The translations under genes were made by a program, and so were the position numbers. A stretch of DNA of 63,752 nucleotides from Anaerolineales bacterium (GTDB lineage: Bacteria > Chloroflexota > Anaerolineae > Anaerolineales > Villigracilaceae): NCBI GenBank assembly GCA_020847435.1, contig JADLBX010000010.1:1-63752 (forward strand). The letters run 5' to 3'. This document shows positions 24,803-34,001 of the stretch, piece by piece. Numbering within the stretch: position 1 is the first letter of the stretch; every line of letters begins with the position of its first letter. The notes beneath the pieces are model-generated. The model ran no database searches. It worked only from the letters and a program-made list of their open reading frames with translations, and was not told the origin of the DNA.

Positions 24803-26674
24803 ATGGATACCAACCGCTATCCACCGCTCCGATTCAGACTGGCTCTCGTTTGGATTTTGCTTGCGATCCTGTTCGTCGCAGGTATCTCAATCGCGCTGTA
24901 TCTCAACTTCAGGGCAGAACTGTATAACAGCCTCCGTCACCGCCTCGAAAACATCACCACGCTGGCGGCGTTACAACAGGATGGCGACGCGTTCTCCAAA
25001 GTGGAAGCGGAAGGCGACCCATACTTCAATCAAATTCAGGCGCAAAACCTGAAGATCAGAAGGTCCGATCCTGAACTGCGGTTCGTCTACACCATGCGGC
25101 GCGACACCGAGGGAATCTACTTTGTGGTTGACGGCGGCCTCCCAAGCGAAGAGGGCTACTCACCCTTTGGCATGAGGTATTTCGAGCCGGGACCGGCGCT
25201 CGAGGAAAACTTTGACCGCATGTCCGGGACCCTCCTCGAACCCGATTTCTATACCGACGAATACGGAACCTTCCTCTCCGGGTATGCCCCTATCCTAAAC
25301 TCACGCGGGCAACAAGTCGGCGTCATCGGCGTGGACATCACCGCCAATACCATCCTCGCACAAGAGCGCGCGTATCTCGTCCAGATCGCTACAATTGATC
25401 TCATTGCGCTTCTCCTGATCGTGATCGCCGGCTTTCTTGCCGCAAATTACCTTGCCAAACCGATCGTCCACTTGCGCGACGCCGCCAACCGCATCAGCCA
25501 GGGCGAATTCTCCCATCGCATCACGGAGATTCCGAGCGCACGCGAACTAGCGGAACTGGCTGTGGACTTCAACACAATGACCGCCAACCTCAGCGGGTTG
25601 ATCACCGATCTCGAACTCCGCGTGGCAGAGCGCACGGAAGACCTGACGCGCAAATCCGATCAACTCCGGTCAGCGTCCTACATCGCCCGTCAAAGCGCTG
25701 AAGTGCAAGACCTGCACGCCTTGATCAACACGGTGGTAAATCTCGTTACGGACCAGTTTGGGTACTATCATACCGGCATCTATTTGATCAACGAAGCAGG
25801 CGCTGAGGTCTCTCTAATGGCGGCGTCCTCCGATGGCGGAAAGCGGATGATCGAAAAGGGACACGCGCATAAAATCGGCGCGCAGGGAATCGTCGGATCC
25901 GTCGCGGCGGAGAAAAAGAGCCGCGTCACGCTCGACGGGGATGCGGGCGCCGCCGCCTTCAACAACCCCGACCTCCCACAAACCCGTTCAGCAATCGCCC
26001 TCCCGCTTCTGGCGCGCGGACGACTCCTCGGCGTGTTGGATATTCAATCGAATAAACCCAATGATTTCACCCCGCAGGACATGGATGTGTTCCAAACGCT
26101 TGCCGACCAAGTTGCGGTCGCCATCGAAAAGGCTCAACTGCTCGACGCCTCGCAAGCGGCATTCAGCCAGCTCGAAGCGTTGACGACCGTCCGCACGCGT
26201 GAATCGTGGGCGCAAAAATTGAAGGAAAAAGAACGGGTGGTTACTTATACGCCGCTAGGACTGCGCGCGGAAAAGATCTCCAAAATAGAACCCAACGCCC
26301 TCACCGTTCCGATCGTCCTCAGGGGTATTCAAATCGGAACGATCTCGATGGCGCGTAAAGGCAATGCGGGTTGGAGCAAACAAGACGAGGATACGATCCG
26401 CGAGGTCGCCACGCAAACCGGGCTGGCGGTAGACAATATCCGCTTGCTGGAGGAAGCAACCGAGCGCGCGCGGCAGGAACAAACCGTAGGCGAACTCGCG
26501 TTCCGGTTTAGCCAGGCATTGGATATGGACTCATTGCTCCAGACCGCCGCTCGCGAACTGGGACAACTCCCCGGCATCGAGGAAACCACCGTCTTCATCG
26601 GTCAGCCTGGCGAGGCGGAAGATCAGGTGGGAACAGGCGGCAGGCAAAAGTCCGCGAGGAGAAACGGCTCATGA
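24803..26674 (+). CDS. Membrane GAF sensor with extracellular sensing domain (sensor 3)
   Basis: About 623 residues from MDTNRYPPLRF. TM1 (about 11-33) and TM2 (about 198-218) enclose an extracytoplasmic PAS/Cache-like domain of about 165 residues (TDEYGTFLSGYAPILNSRG, QVGVIGVDITANTI). HAMP (KPIVHLRDAANRISQGEFSH), a coiled coil, a full GAF (PQTRSAIALPLLARGRLLGV) and a reduced GAF with Trp (ESWAQKLKE) follow. It ends with the shared tail MDSLLQTAARELGQLPGIEE. It has no output domain. I take the second in-frame ATG because the first lies inside sensor 2. It overlaps sensor 4 by 4 bases. Confidence 0.87.
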   Translation: MDTNRYPPLRFRLALVWILLAILFVAGISIALYLNFRAELYNSLRHRLENITTLAALQQDGDAFSKVEAEGDPYFNQIQAQNLKIRRSDPELRFVYTMRRDTEGIYFVVDGGLPSEEGYSPFGMRYFEPGPALEENFDRMSGTLLEPDFYTDEYGTFLSGYAPILNSRGQQVGVIGVDITANTILAQERAYLVQIATIDLIALLLIVIAGFLAANYLAKPIVHLRDAANRISQGEFSHRITEIPSARELAELAVDFNTMTANLSGLITDLELRVAERTEDLTRKSDQLRSASYIARQSAEVQDLHALINTVVNLVTDQFGYYHTGIYLINEAGAEVSLMAASSDGGKRMIEKGHAHKIGAQGIVGSVAAEKKSRVTLDGDAGAAAFNNPDLPQTRSAIALPLLARGRLLGVLDIQSNKPNDFTPQDMDVFQTLADQVAVAIEKAQLLDASQAAFSQLEALTTVRTRESWAQKLKEKERVVTYTPLGLRAEKISKIEPNALTVPIVLRGIQIGTISMARKGNAGWSKQDEDTIREVATQTGLAVDNIRLLEEATERARQEQTVGELAFRFSQALDMDSLLQTAARELGQLPGIEETTVFIGQPGEAEDQVGTGGRQKSARRNGS

Positions 26675-28860
26675 TCCTCACGCGCAAATTGATCGCTCCT
26701 GCCGCGATCTTATTCACTGTGTTTCTCGCTGTGCTGTTCGCTTATTTCTTCAACAGCCTGCATCAGGTTTACCATGAAGCGGAAGAGCGCGACCTCGCGA
26801 CCTTCAGCAACGCCTTTTCGGTTGAGATCGAAAACCAAAAAAATCTCGCCTTGTCGCTGGCGGTCACTGCGGCAGATAACCCGGCGATCCAGCAGGCGTT
26901 TGCCGAGCGCGAGCGTGAACGCTTGAGCGAGTTGGCATTACCGGGCTACTCCATGCTGGTAGACGCCGGAGCGAATATCTCGCAAAGCCGCTACTATCTC
27001 GCGGATGGAAGTTTGTTCTTCAGCGCAAGCCCGGAGGCAGGCGCTTCAGCGATTGCCAGCCCGGCCGTCCTGCTTGTCCTTTCTGAACAACAAGCGCTCG
27101 CGGGCTTGGAAATTCAGGGCGGCGCGCTGGCGATCCGCGGCATTTCCCCGGCGTTTTACGAAAACCGCTTCATCGGCGCGGTCGAATACGAGATCAAACT
27201 TAACGCGGCGGCGCTGGAAGCGATGCAGAAAAAGTATGGCGCAGACTGGCGCATCCTGATTCTCAAAGACCTGACGTCAAGCGACGCGGCGCTGGAGCCG
27301 GGACCGGTCGAGAATTTGCTGGTGGTCACACGCACAAAGAATGCGATCATCTCGAACGACGCAGATAGCTACCGCCGCGCCCTGCTGGGCGAATCGGTTA
27401 TCACCCATCCCAGCCAGGACGGCCGCGATTACGCCCTTCAAACTTCGCCCATCTACGATTATTCGGGTAAAACCATCGGCGCGCTCGACATTGTGTACGA
27501 CCACACACACATCTCAGTCGCACAAAATAGACGCCTGATCTTCGCCGGGTTGGCAAGCGCGGCAGCGCTGATCCTCGGACTCATCGGTTTATTTCTGCTC
27601 ATGAGCCGGACGCTCCAGCCGATCCAGACGCTCACCAACGCCGCCTCCGCAATCTCAACCGGGAAAGCCTTGCCGCATATCAACCTCAAGCCGGAGAACG
27701 ACGAGATCGGGATCCTGGTTTCAGCCTTCAACCGGATGACCGCTCAATTGAACGCCTCGATCTCAAACCTGGAAGAACGCGTATCCGAGCGCACGCGCGA
27801 ACTGGAGGAGCAATCTCTGCGCCTGCGGGTGGCGGCTGAAATTTCCCAAAATTCTGTCGCCATGCGTCGGCTGGATATGGTATTGGAAAGTTCGGCGCGG
27901 TTGATCCTCGATCGCTTTAATTATTATCACGTCGGCATTTTCCTGGTGGACAAGGAAAATAAACTCGCGGCGCTGGCGGCATCGCCCACCGAGGCGGGGC
28001 GCCAAATGTTGGACGCTGGATTCCAAATTCAGATCGGGGAACCGACTCCCTTGGGTCGTGCGGCGGCAAGCGGCGAACCGCGCGTTCTCTCCGGTAACGC
28101 GAGCGAAGTGTCTGTCGTCAAAAACGAACTCCTGCCCGCCTCCCGTTCGGAGTTGGTCCTGCCGCTCAAGGTCGAAGATCGGGTGATCGGCATCCTGGAC
28201 ATCCACAGCGTACACGACCAGGCATTTAAACCCGAAGAAGTTTCGGTCATGCTGGTGCTGGCTGACCAACTCGCCAGCGCCATCGAACGCACGCGCCTGC
28301 TCGAAGAATCGACGTTCACGCTCAACGAACTGGAACGCGCCTACGGTCAATTCACACGAACCGGGTGGCAAAGATATGCCGCCAGTGGCAGGGCGCGCAA
28401 CGTCGGTTATCGCTTCAACAACATCCGCATCGAACCGGTTGCCAGCCCGCCGCCGGCAGGGAAGGAAGCGCTGACCACAGGCGCCCCAGTCATCCCCGTC
28501 GGTAATGACGCGGGCCGCGAGGCGGCGCTTCCGCTGAAATTCCGCGGTCAAACGATCGGCGTCGTCCATGCAAAATTGCGCGAGGGGCAGAGCGACAGCG
28601 CGCTTGCCACTCTGCAACAGGCGGTTGATCGTCTGGCTTCCGCGTTGGAAAGCGCGCGCTTGTACGAAGAGGCGCGGATCAGGGCGGACCGCGAACAAGC
28701 GATTTCGCAGATCACAAGCGCGATCAGTTTATCCAGCGATTACGAGAGTATCTTACGCACGACCATTCGCGAGATCGGACATGCGCTGCCGGACACCGAG
28801 GTCGGCATCCAAATCATTGACGATTCAAATCAGGCTTCGCTTGCCGAGGGAAGGGATTAA
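26671..28860 (+). CDS. Membrane GAF sensor with double-Cache-like domain (sensor 4)
   Basis: This 729-residue protein has TM1 (about 9-30) and an extracytoplasmic region to about 285 that resembles a double Cache domain (GALAIRGISPAFYENRFIGA, YALQTSPIYDYSGKTIGALD), then TM2 (about 288-312). HAMP (LQPIQTLTNAASAISTGK), a coiled coil, a GAF (about 390-545; PASRSELVLPLKVEDRVIGI), a Trp linker (RTGWQRYAASG), a reduced GAF (ALPLKFRGQTIGVV) and the shared tail (REQAISQITSAIS) follow. Cache domains usually bind small extracellular metabolites. It has no output domain. The stop lies 1 base before the sensor 5 start. Confidence 0.88.
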   Translation: MILTRKLIAPAAILFTVFLAVLFAYFFNSLHQVYHEAEERDLATFSNAFSVEIENQKNLALSLAVTAADNPAIQQAFAERERERLSELALPGYSMLVDAGANISQSRYYLADGSLFFSASPEAGASAIASPAVLLVLSEQQALAGLEIQGGALAIRGISPAFYENRFIGAVEYEIKLNAAALEAMQKKYGADWRILILKDLTSSDAALEPGPVENLLVVTRTKNAIISNDADSYRRALLGESVITHPSQDGRDYALQTSPIYDYSGKTIGALDIVYDHTHISVAQNRRLIFAGLASAAALILGLIGLFLLMSRTLQPIQTLTNAASAISTGKALPHINLKPENDEIGILVSAFNRMTAQLNASISNLEERVSERTRELEEQSLRLRVAAEISQNSVAMRRLDMVLESSARLILDRFNYYHVGIFLVDKENKLAALAASPTEAGRQMLDAGFQIQIGEPTPLGRAAASGEPRVLSGNASEVSVVKNELLPASRSELVLPLKVEDRVIGILDIHSVHDQAFKPEEVSVMLVLADQLASAIERTRLLEESTFTLNELERAYGQFTRTGWQRYAASGRARNVGYRFNNIRIEPVASPPPAGKEALTTGAPVIPVGNDAGREAALPLKFRGQTIGVVHAKLREGQSDSALATLQQAVDRLASALESARLYEEARIRADREQAISQITSAISLSSDYESILRTTIREIGHALPDTEVGIQIIDDSNQASLAEGRD

Positions 28861-28861
28861 G

Positions 28862-30568
28862 ATGAACGCCATGTTTTCAAAGTGGTTCACGCCCCCGGTG
28901 TTCGAGGGAGACGAAGAAAGAACCCGCGTGGCCGGGCTGCTTAACTCCATCTTGTTGTTTGTCATTATGGTGACGGCCGCCGCATTGCCTTTTCTGCTCC
29001 TGTTTACAGAACCAGCAGACGTTCCGGCGCTCCTGATCCTGTTGCTGCCGTATATTCTGGTCAACATTGTAGCCTGGGCGCTGATGCGACGCGGTTCGGT
29101 CGCCTTCGCCTCCTACTTATTTCTGTTCAACATTGGTCTGGCAATCTTCGGGTCGTATGCGGTCAGTTCCGCCACAAGCAACGGTTCTCTGCTCGCCATT
29201 ACCATTGTGATCGCGTTTACAAACGTGTTACTCGGCGCGCGCGCCGTCGGCCGCTTGATCGCCTTTGTTATTTTATTTACTTTCGCGGTCACAGTCGCTC
29301 AGGCGCAAGGCTGGATCACGCCCCTGTTTGCCCCCGCGACCGGCGTCTACGGCAATTGGGTCGCGAGCGCGATCGTGTTTGCCCTGACCGGCGTCGGCGT
29401 GTATCTGTCCTCTGTCAGTCTGCGCAAGGCGCTGGATCGCTCACTCGCCGACCGTCACAGCCTGCAGACCACAAACCAGGAAATGACCAGTTTGCAAAAG
29501 GTTCTTGAAGCGCGCGTTCAGGAACGTACCGCAGATTTGGAAAAACGCGCCGCGCAACTCGAGACCGTGTCGAACGTCGCCAGCGCCATCGCCTCGGTGC
29601 AAGCATTAGACAAACTCCTGCCTGCGATCACAAATCTGGTCAGCGAAAAATTTGGGTTTTATCATACGGGCATTTTTCTGGTTGATGAAGAAAATCAATT
29701 CGCCATCTTGCGGGCTGCCAATAGCGAAGGAGGCAGGCGCATGCTTGCACGCCAGCACAAGTTGCCGCGCGATACCAAAAGCATGGTCGGCTATACCGTA
29801 ACCCTCGCCCAGCCGCGCATTGCGCTGGATGTCGAACTCGACACGGTCCATTTTCGCAACCCCGACCTGCCGGAGACACGCTCCGAACTGACGCTCCCTT
29901 TGCGCGTCGCCGAGCGCACCATCGGCGCGCTGGATGTGCAGAGTACACAGACGAATGCCTTTGCGCAGGAAGACGTCGAAGTCTTGACGATCCTTGCCGA
30001 CCAGATCGCGATCGCCATCGAAAATGCACAGTTGTTCAGCAATGCGAGGCACGCGCTCAACGAATCGCAAGCCACCATGGATCATTATGTAAAGCAGGAG
30101 TGGAAAAGTTTTAGCCGCCAGATGCGGCAAAACAGTTTCACATTTGACGGCCGACAGGTCGCCCCGGTCGCCGCCCCGGGGCAGGCTGAACGCGCGAGAC
30201 ACACCGCGCAAACGGGCAGGCTTTCACTCGAAAAATACTCAGCCAACCTCACTGTACCGATCAAATTGCGCGGTCAAACCATCGGCACGCTCGAAGTGCG
30301 GCCCAGGCAAGGACAGCGGAACTGGACCGAAGACGAGATCATCCTGCTTGAAGCCGCGGCCGACCGCGCCGCATTCGCCCTCGAAAACGCGCGGCTCGTG
30401 GAAAGCGCCCAACGCAGGGCGTCACGCGAACGGGCGATCGGCGAAATCTCCAGCAAGATCGGTATCATCGTCGAACAAGACCAGATCCTCCAAACTGCGG
30501 TGGAAGAGTTGGGACGCAAGATCGGCAATTCCGAGATCGTTATCGAACTCGATCGCGAAAGTCCATAG
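28862..30568 (+). CDS. Six-TM GAF sensor without output domain (sensor 5)
   Basis: 568 residues from MNAMFSKW; the frame upstream to 28568 runs through sensor 4. The N-terminus FTPPVFEGDEERTRVAGLLN is a motif shared with sensors 6 and 9, followed by six membrane helices (about 24-187). Then come a coiled coil (ARVQERTADLEKRAAQLE, about 200-240), a full GAF (245-393; NPDLPETRSELTLPL), the Trp linker (EWKSFSRQ, W414), a reduced GAF (462-512) and the shared tail (522-562). There is no extracellular domain of size, so the signal may be membrane-borne. A GGGAAGGGA ribosome site lies at the end of sensor 4. Confidence 0.88.
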   Translation: MNAMFSKWFTPPVFEGDEERTRVAGLLNSILLFVIMVTAAALPFLLLFTEPADVPALLILLLPYILVNIVAWALMRRGSVAFASYLFLFNIGLAIFGSYAVSSATSNGSLLAITIVIAFTNVLLGARAVGRLIAFVILFTFAVTVAQAQGWITPLFAPATGVYGNWVASAIVFALTGVGVYLSSVSLRKALDRSLADRHSLQTTNQEMTSLQKVLEARVQERTADLEKRAAQLETVSNVASAIASVQALDKLLPAITNLVSEKFGFYHTGIFLVDEENQFAILRAANSEGGRRMLARQHKLPRDTKSMVGYTVTLAQPRIALDVELDTVHFRNPDLPETRSELTLPLRVAERTIGALDVQSTQTNAFAQEDVEVLTILADQIAIAIENAQLFSNARHALNESQATMDHYVKQEWKSFSRQMRQNSFTFDGRQVAPVAAPGQAERARHTAQTGRLSLEKYSANLTVPIKLRGQTIGTLEVRPRQGQRNWTEDEIILLEAAADRAAFALENARLVESAQRRASRERAIGEISSKIGIIVEQDQILQTAVEELGRKIGNSEIVIELDRESP

Positions 30569-30577
30569 GCAATCGTC

Positions 30578-32299
30578 ATGCGGAAATTTCTAGCAAAACT
30601 ACTTACCCCTCCGTCCTTTGGGGAGGACGAAAACAAAACCCGCGTCGCGCTCTACGTGCATTGGATCGCGCTGGTCTTCATGGCGGCGATCTTACTCGTG
30701 GTTTTCTTCGGAAAAATCAACGCAGGCTCCTTCGCGCTGAATTTTTTCGACGCGGCGCTTCTCGGGGTTTTGCTTCTGCTTGGGCTCATTTTCTGGCTAT
30801 CCAGAAGAGGCGGAGTACGCGCGGCAAGCCTGCTCCTGGTTGCGATCTTATGGGTGGCGGTGAACGGCGTTGCCTTTCTTGGGTCAGGCGTACGCGACAC
30901 TTCGTTCATCGCCAATTTCGTCGTTTTGATCGCGGCTGGCTTGTTGCTTGGCTGGAAGGCGGCAGTCGCGCTCTCTGCGTTAACGATCGCGACGGGTTTT
31001 CTCCTTGCAAATGCCGAATTGGCGGGCATCACGCTGGGAGTCTACACGCCCAAATCGCCGATAATTTTTATCAGCGAAACAGCCTATATCTTCGCCATCT
31101 TCGCCGCGTTTATCTGGTTGCTCATCAGCGGTCTTGAAAACGCGCTCGAAAAGGCGCGGAAAGGCGCGGCGGAACTTAAAGACACCAACCTCGAACTGAA
31201 TGCCGCAACGCGCAACCTGGAAGAAAATCAAAACGCATTATTGGTTGCCAACCAACAACTCTCCCAACGCGCCGAGAGGATTAACACGATCGCGAACATT
31301 TCCAAGACCATCACACTGGTCCAGGAGATCGAGAACCTGCTTCCCTCGCTGGCGGCAACCATCGGCGAGCGGTTTGGTTACTACCATGTCGGCATCTTCC
31401 TGCTGGTTGAAACGGGAGGCGCGGCGCTCTTGCGCGCCGCCAACAGCGAGGGCGGCGCGCAGATGATCCAGCGCCAGTACCGCGTCCAAGTCCCCTCCAG
31501 CGACACGATCGGAATGGTGGCTGAACGCGGCGAAGCGCGCATTGCCGACGCCGCTGAACTCCAAGCCGCACGCGTCCGCCAACCCGAACTGCCCGAAACG
31601 CAGTCTCAGCTTGCCCTGCCATTAAAAGTTCGAGAGCTCGCGATCGGCGTCTTGGACATTCAATCCACGAAGCCGTCGGCGTTTACCGACGAGGATGTTT
31701 CCACACTGCAAATCCTTGCCGACCAAGCCGCGATTGCGATCCAAAACGCCCGCTCGTCTGAGCAGGCAAAAGACGCCCTGCTCAAGGCTGAGATCGTCTC
31801 GCGCCAGTTAACCACACAAGCCTGGCGCGAATATGCCGAAGCGCAAGACCACAGAGGCTATCGCTACGACGGCATCAAACCTGAACCCATTCGAGAGACG
31901 GTCCAATTCGCCGAAAACGAACGACCCTTAATTGTCCCGATCCGCTTACGCGGGCAGGTGATCGGCAATTTGAAACTCAACTCAACCGAAGCCGCCCGCC
32001 GCTGGACCGAGGATGAAAAAGCCATGGCAGAAGCCACCGCAGAACGCGTTGCGCTGGCGCTCGAAAGCGCGCGACTCCTCGAAGAGGCGCAAAACCGCGC
32101 CCGCCGTGAGGCGTTCCTGTCTGAGGTCTCCACCAAACTCGGCGCATCCTTTCAACTGGATTCGATCCTGCGCGATACAGTTGAAGAATTGGGACAGACC
32201 TTTCGCAGCGCCCGCGTTTCCTTTCAACTAACCAACCCAGAGGCGGTTAGCCTCGCCCGCTCCAGCAACGACAACCACGCCGACAGTGAAACGGACTGA
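30578..32299 (+). CDS. Six-TM GAF sensor without output domain (sensor 6)
   Basis: This 573-residue protein has N-terminal motif LLTPPSFGEDENKTRVALY, then six membrane helices (about 25-185), a coiled coil, a full GAF (about 240-390) with an AANSEGGAQM segment and PETQSQLALPLKVRELAIGV, the Trp linker (QAWREYAEAQD), a reduced GAF (VPIRLRGQVIGNLKL) and the shared tail (REAFLSEVSTKLGASFQL). The usual TRSE of the GAF is TQSQ here, so ligand contacts may differ. It has no output domain and lies 9 bases after sensor 5. Confidence 0.88.
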   Translation: MRKFLAKLLTPPSFGEDENKTRVALYVHWIALVFMAAILLVVFFGKINAGSFALNFFDAALLGVLLLLGLIFWLSRRGGVRAASLLLVAILWVAVNGVAFLGSGVRDTSFIANFVVLIAAGLLLGWKAAVALSALTIATGFLLANAELAGITLGVYTPKSPIIFISETAYIFAIFAAFIWLLISGLENALEKARKGAAELKDTNLELNAATRNLEENQNALLVANQQLSQRAERINTIANISKTITLVQEIENLLPSLAATIGERFGYYHVGIFLLVETGGAALLRAANSEGGAQMIQRQYRVQVPSSDTIGMVAERGEARIADAAELQAARVRQPELPETQSQLALPLKVRELAIGVLDIQSTKPSAFTDEDVSTLQILADQAAIAIQNARSSEQAKDALLKAEIVSRQLTTQAWREYAEAQDHRGYRYDGIKPEPIRETVQFAENERPLIVPIRLRGQVIGNLKLNSTEAARRWTEDEKAMAEATAERVALALESARLLEEAQNRARREAFLSEVSTKLGASFQLDSILRDTVEELGQTFRSARVSFQLTNPEAVSLARSSNDNHADSETD

Positions 32300-32306
32300 G
32301 ACCACG

Positions 32307-34001
32307 ATGAAGAATACCCCACCCACCTCCTCCTCCGAACACGTCACACCGCCCGCCGATTCTTCGCAGATCAAGCTCCTGCGCGCGCTTTTAATCGTCA
32401 CTATCCTGGCAGACATTGGAGGGTTCGTAACCACAGTGACGGGCGGCTACGGCTTGGAATTTGCCCTGCCTCTCGGCATTTTCCTGCTGATCGCCATCGG
32501 CAGCCTGGTTGCATTGAGGCGCGGCATTAGTTTCCCCGCCAGAGTCCTGCTCCCAGCCGCGCTCTACCTGATGGTCACCGCCTTCCTGATGTTCCCCTCG
32601 GGCTACGGCTTACATGACATCAACCTCCTCACCTACTCACTCGTCATCAGCCTGGCAAGCCTCACGTTAGGGCAACCAGGCATTGTGGCTTTCACCGCCC
32701 TCGTCATACTGGCTGTTTTCGGCATCGGCATCGCCGAAATGCGCGGCATTCTTGTTTCGCCAACCAGCGCGCTCACCCTGCCGGTGACCCCGTTCATCAT
32801 CTCCATCATCGTGCTGGCGATCGCTTTTATCCTCCGCGCCCTGATCAATCTTTTCAATGAAACCTTGCGCCGCGCCCAACAAAGCGAACAAGAGGTCGCC
32901 AAACGCAATGCAGAATTACAAACCTTTAACGTCGGGCTTGAACAGACCGTCCACGAGCGCACTGCCTCGCTCGAAAAACGGGCGGCGCAACTACAAACCA
33001 TCGCCGAACTCGCACAAGCCATCTCGCAAGTGCAAAACCCGAACGAAATTTTCTCCGCCGCCTCCAAATTGATCAGCGAACGCTTCGGCTTCTACCACGT
33101 GGGCATCTTCCTCACCGACCACGACCGTGAGAACGTCGTCTTGCAAGCCGCCAACAGCGAAGGCGGGCAGAAGATGCTCGCCCGCGGACACCGCCTGGCT
33201 TTGGGTACCGGCGTGGTGGGTTTCGCCGCACAGACTGGCAAACCCCGCATCGCCCTCGACGTGGGAGCGGACGCAGTTTTCTTCAACAACCCCGACCTCC
33301 CCGACACCCGCTCTGAAATTGCCCTGCCCCTCAGTTACGGCGAGCAAACCATCGGCGTGCTGGATGTGCAAAGCGTCATCGCTAGCGCGTTTTCAGAAGA
33401 CGATTTTCGCGTGCTAGGCACGCTCGCCAACCAACTGGCGATCGCCATCGAAAACGTCCGCCTGCTCTCGGAAGCGCGCGCCTCTGCCAAACAGGTAGAG
33501 GAGGTCTACAACGCCTTCGTCCGCACACAGTGGAGCCGCACAAATGAAAAGTTGGGACACGCCGGTTTCCGCTATAACGCCGGGCGCATCGAGATGCTCG
33601 AGCCGGCGGCAGACGAAGGAGCCGCATCAAACAGCCTGAGCGCGGGGCAACTCGACCCGTCGGCAAAGAACCGGGGGAGCGTCGCAGTGCCGGTGAAACT
33701 GCGCGGCGAGACAATCGGCATGTTGAATATCGAGGCGCACGATCCGCTGAAACAGTGGCGGGCAGACGAAGTGAGCCTCGTCGAAGCGGTGGCAGAACGG
33801 GCAGCGCTGGCTATGGAAAACGCCCGCCTCTTCCAAGACGCCCGCCGCCGCGCCGCCAAGGAACGCATGATCGCAGAGGCGACGTCGCACATCACCAGTT
33901 CGATGAACATCGAAAACATTTTGCAAGCCACCGCCGCCGAACTCGAACGCGTGCTGGGCGGCTCTGAGGTTGTGATCCAATTCAACAAGGATGCCGCATG
34001 A
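32307..34001 (+). CDS. Multi-TM GAF sensor without output domain (sensor 7)
   Basis: About 564 residues from MKNTPPTSSSEH, with a polar N-terminus of about 20 residues, then about six membrane helices (to about residue 185). A coiled coil (TASLEKRAAQLQTIAELAQA), a GAF (about 235-385; NPDLPDTRSEIALPLSYGEQ), the Trp linker (RTQWSRTNEKL), a reduced GAF (AVPVKLRGETIGMLNIE) and the shared tail (KERMIAEATSHIT) follow. Part of its GAF coding DNA is about nine-tenths identical to that of sensor 9, although flanking DNA has diverged. An ATG 7 codons upstream is also possible. It overlaps sensor 8 by 4 bases (ATGA). Confidence 0.87.
   Translation: MKNTPPTSSSEHVTPPADSSQIKLLRALLIVTILADIGGFVTTVTGGYGLEFALPLGIFLLIAIGSLVALRRGISFPARVLLPAALYLMVTAFLMFPSGYGLHDINLLTYSLVISLASLTLGQPGIVAFTALVILAVFGIGIAEMRGILVSPTSALTLPVTPFIISIIVLAIAFILRALINLFNETLRRAQQSEQEVAKRNAELQTFNVGLEQTVHERTASLEKRAAQLQTIAELAQAISQVQNPNEIFSAASKLISERFGFYHVGIFLTDHDRENVVLQAANSEGGQKMLARGHRLALGTGVVGFAAQTGKPRIALDVGADAVFFNNPDLPDTRSEIALPLSYGEQTIGVLDVQSVIASAFSEDDFRVLGTLANQLAIAIENVRLLSEARASAKQVEEVYNAFVRTQWSRTNEKLGHAGFRYNAGRIEMLEPAADEGAASNSLSAGQLDPSAKNRGSVAVPVKLRGETIGMLNIEAHDPLKQWRADEVSLVEAVAERAALAMENARLFQDARRRAAKERMIAEATSHITSSMNIENILQATAAELERVLGGSEVVIQFNKDAA

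Noticed and set aside
27763-28698. 311-residue minus-strand frame opposite sensor 4
   Set aside because: It is antisense to conserved GAF codons and shows no recognisable domain.
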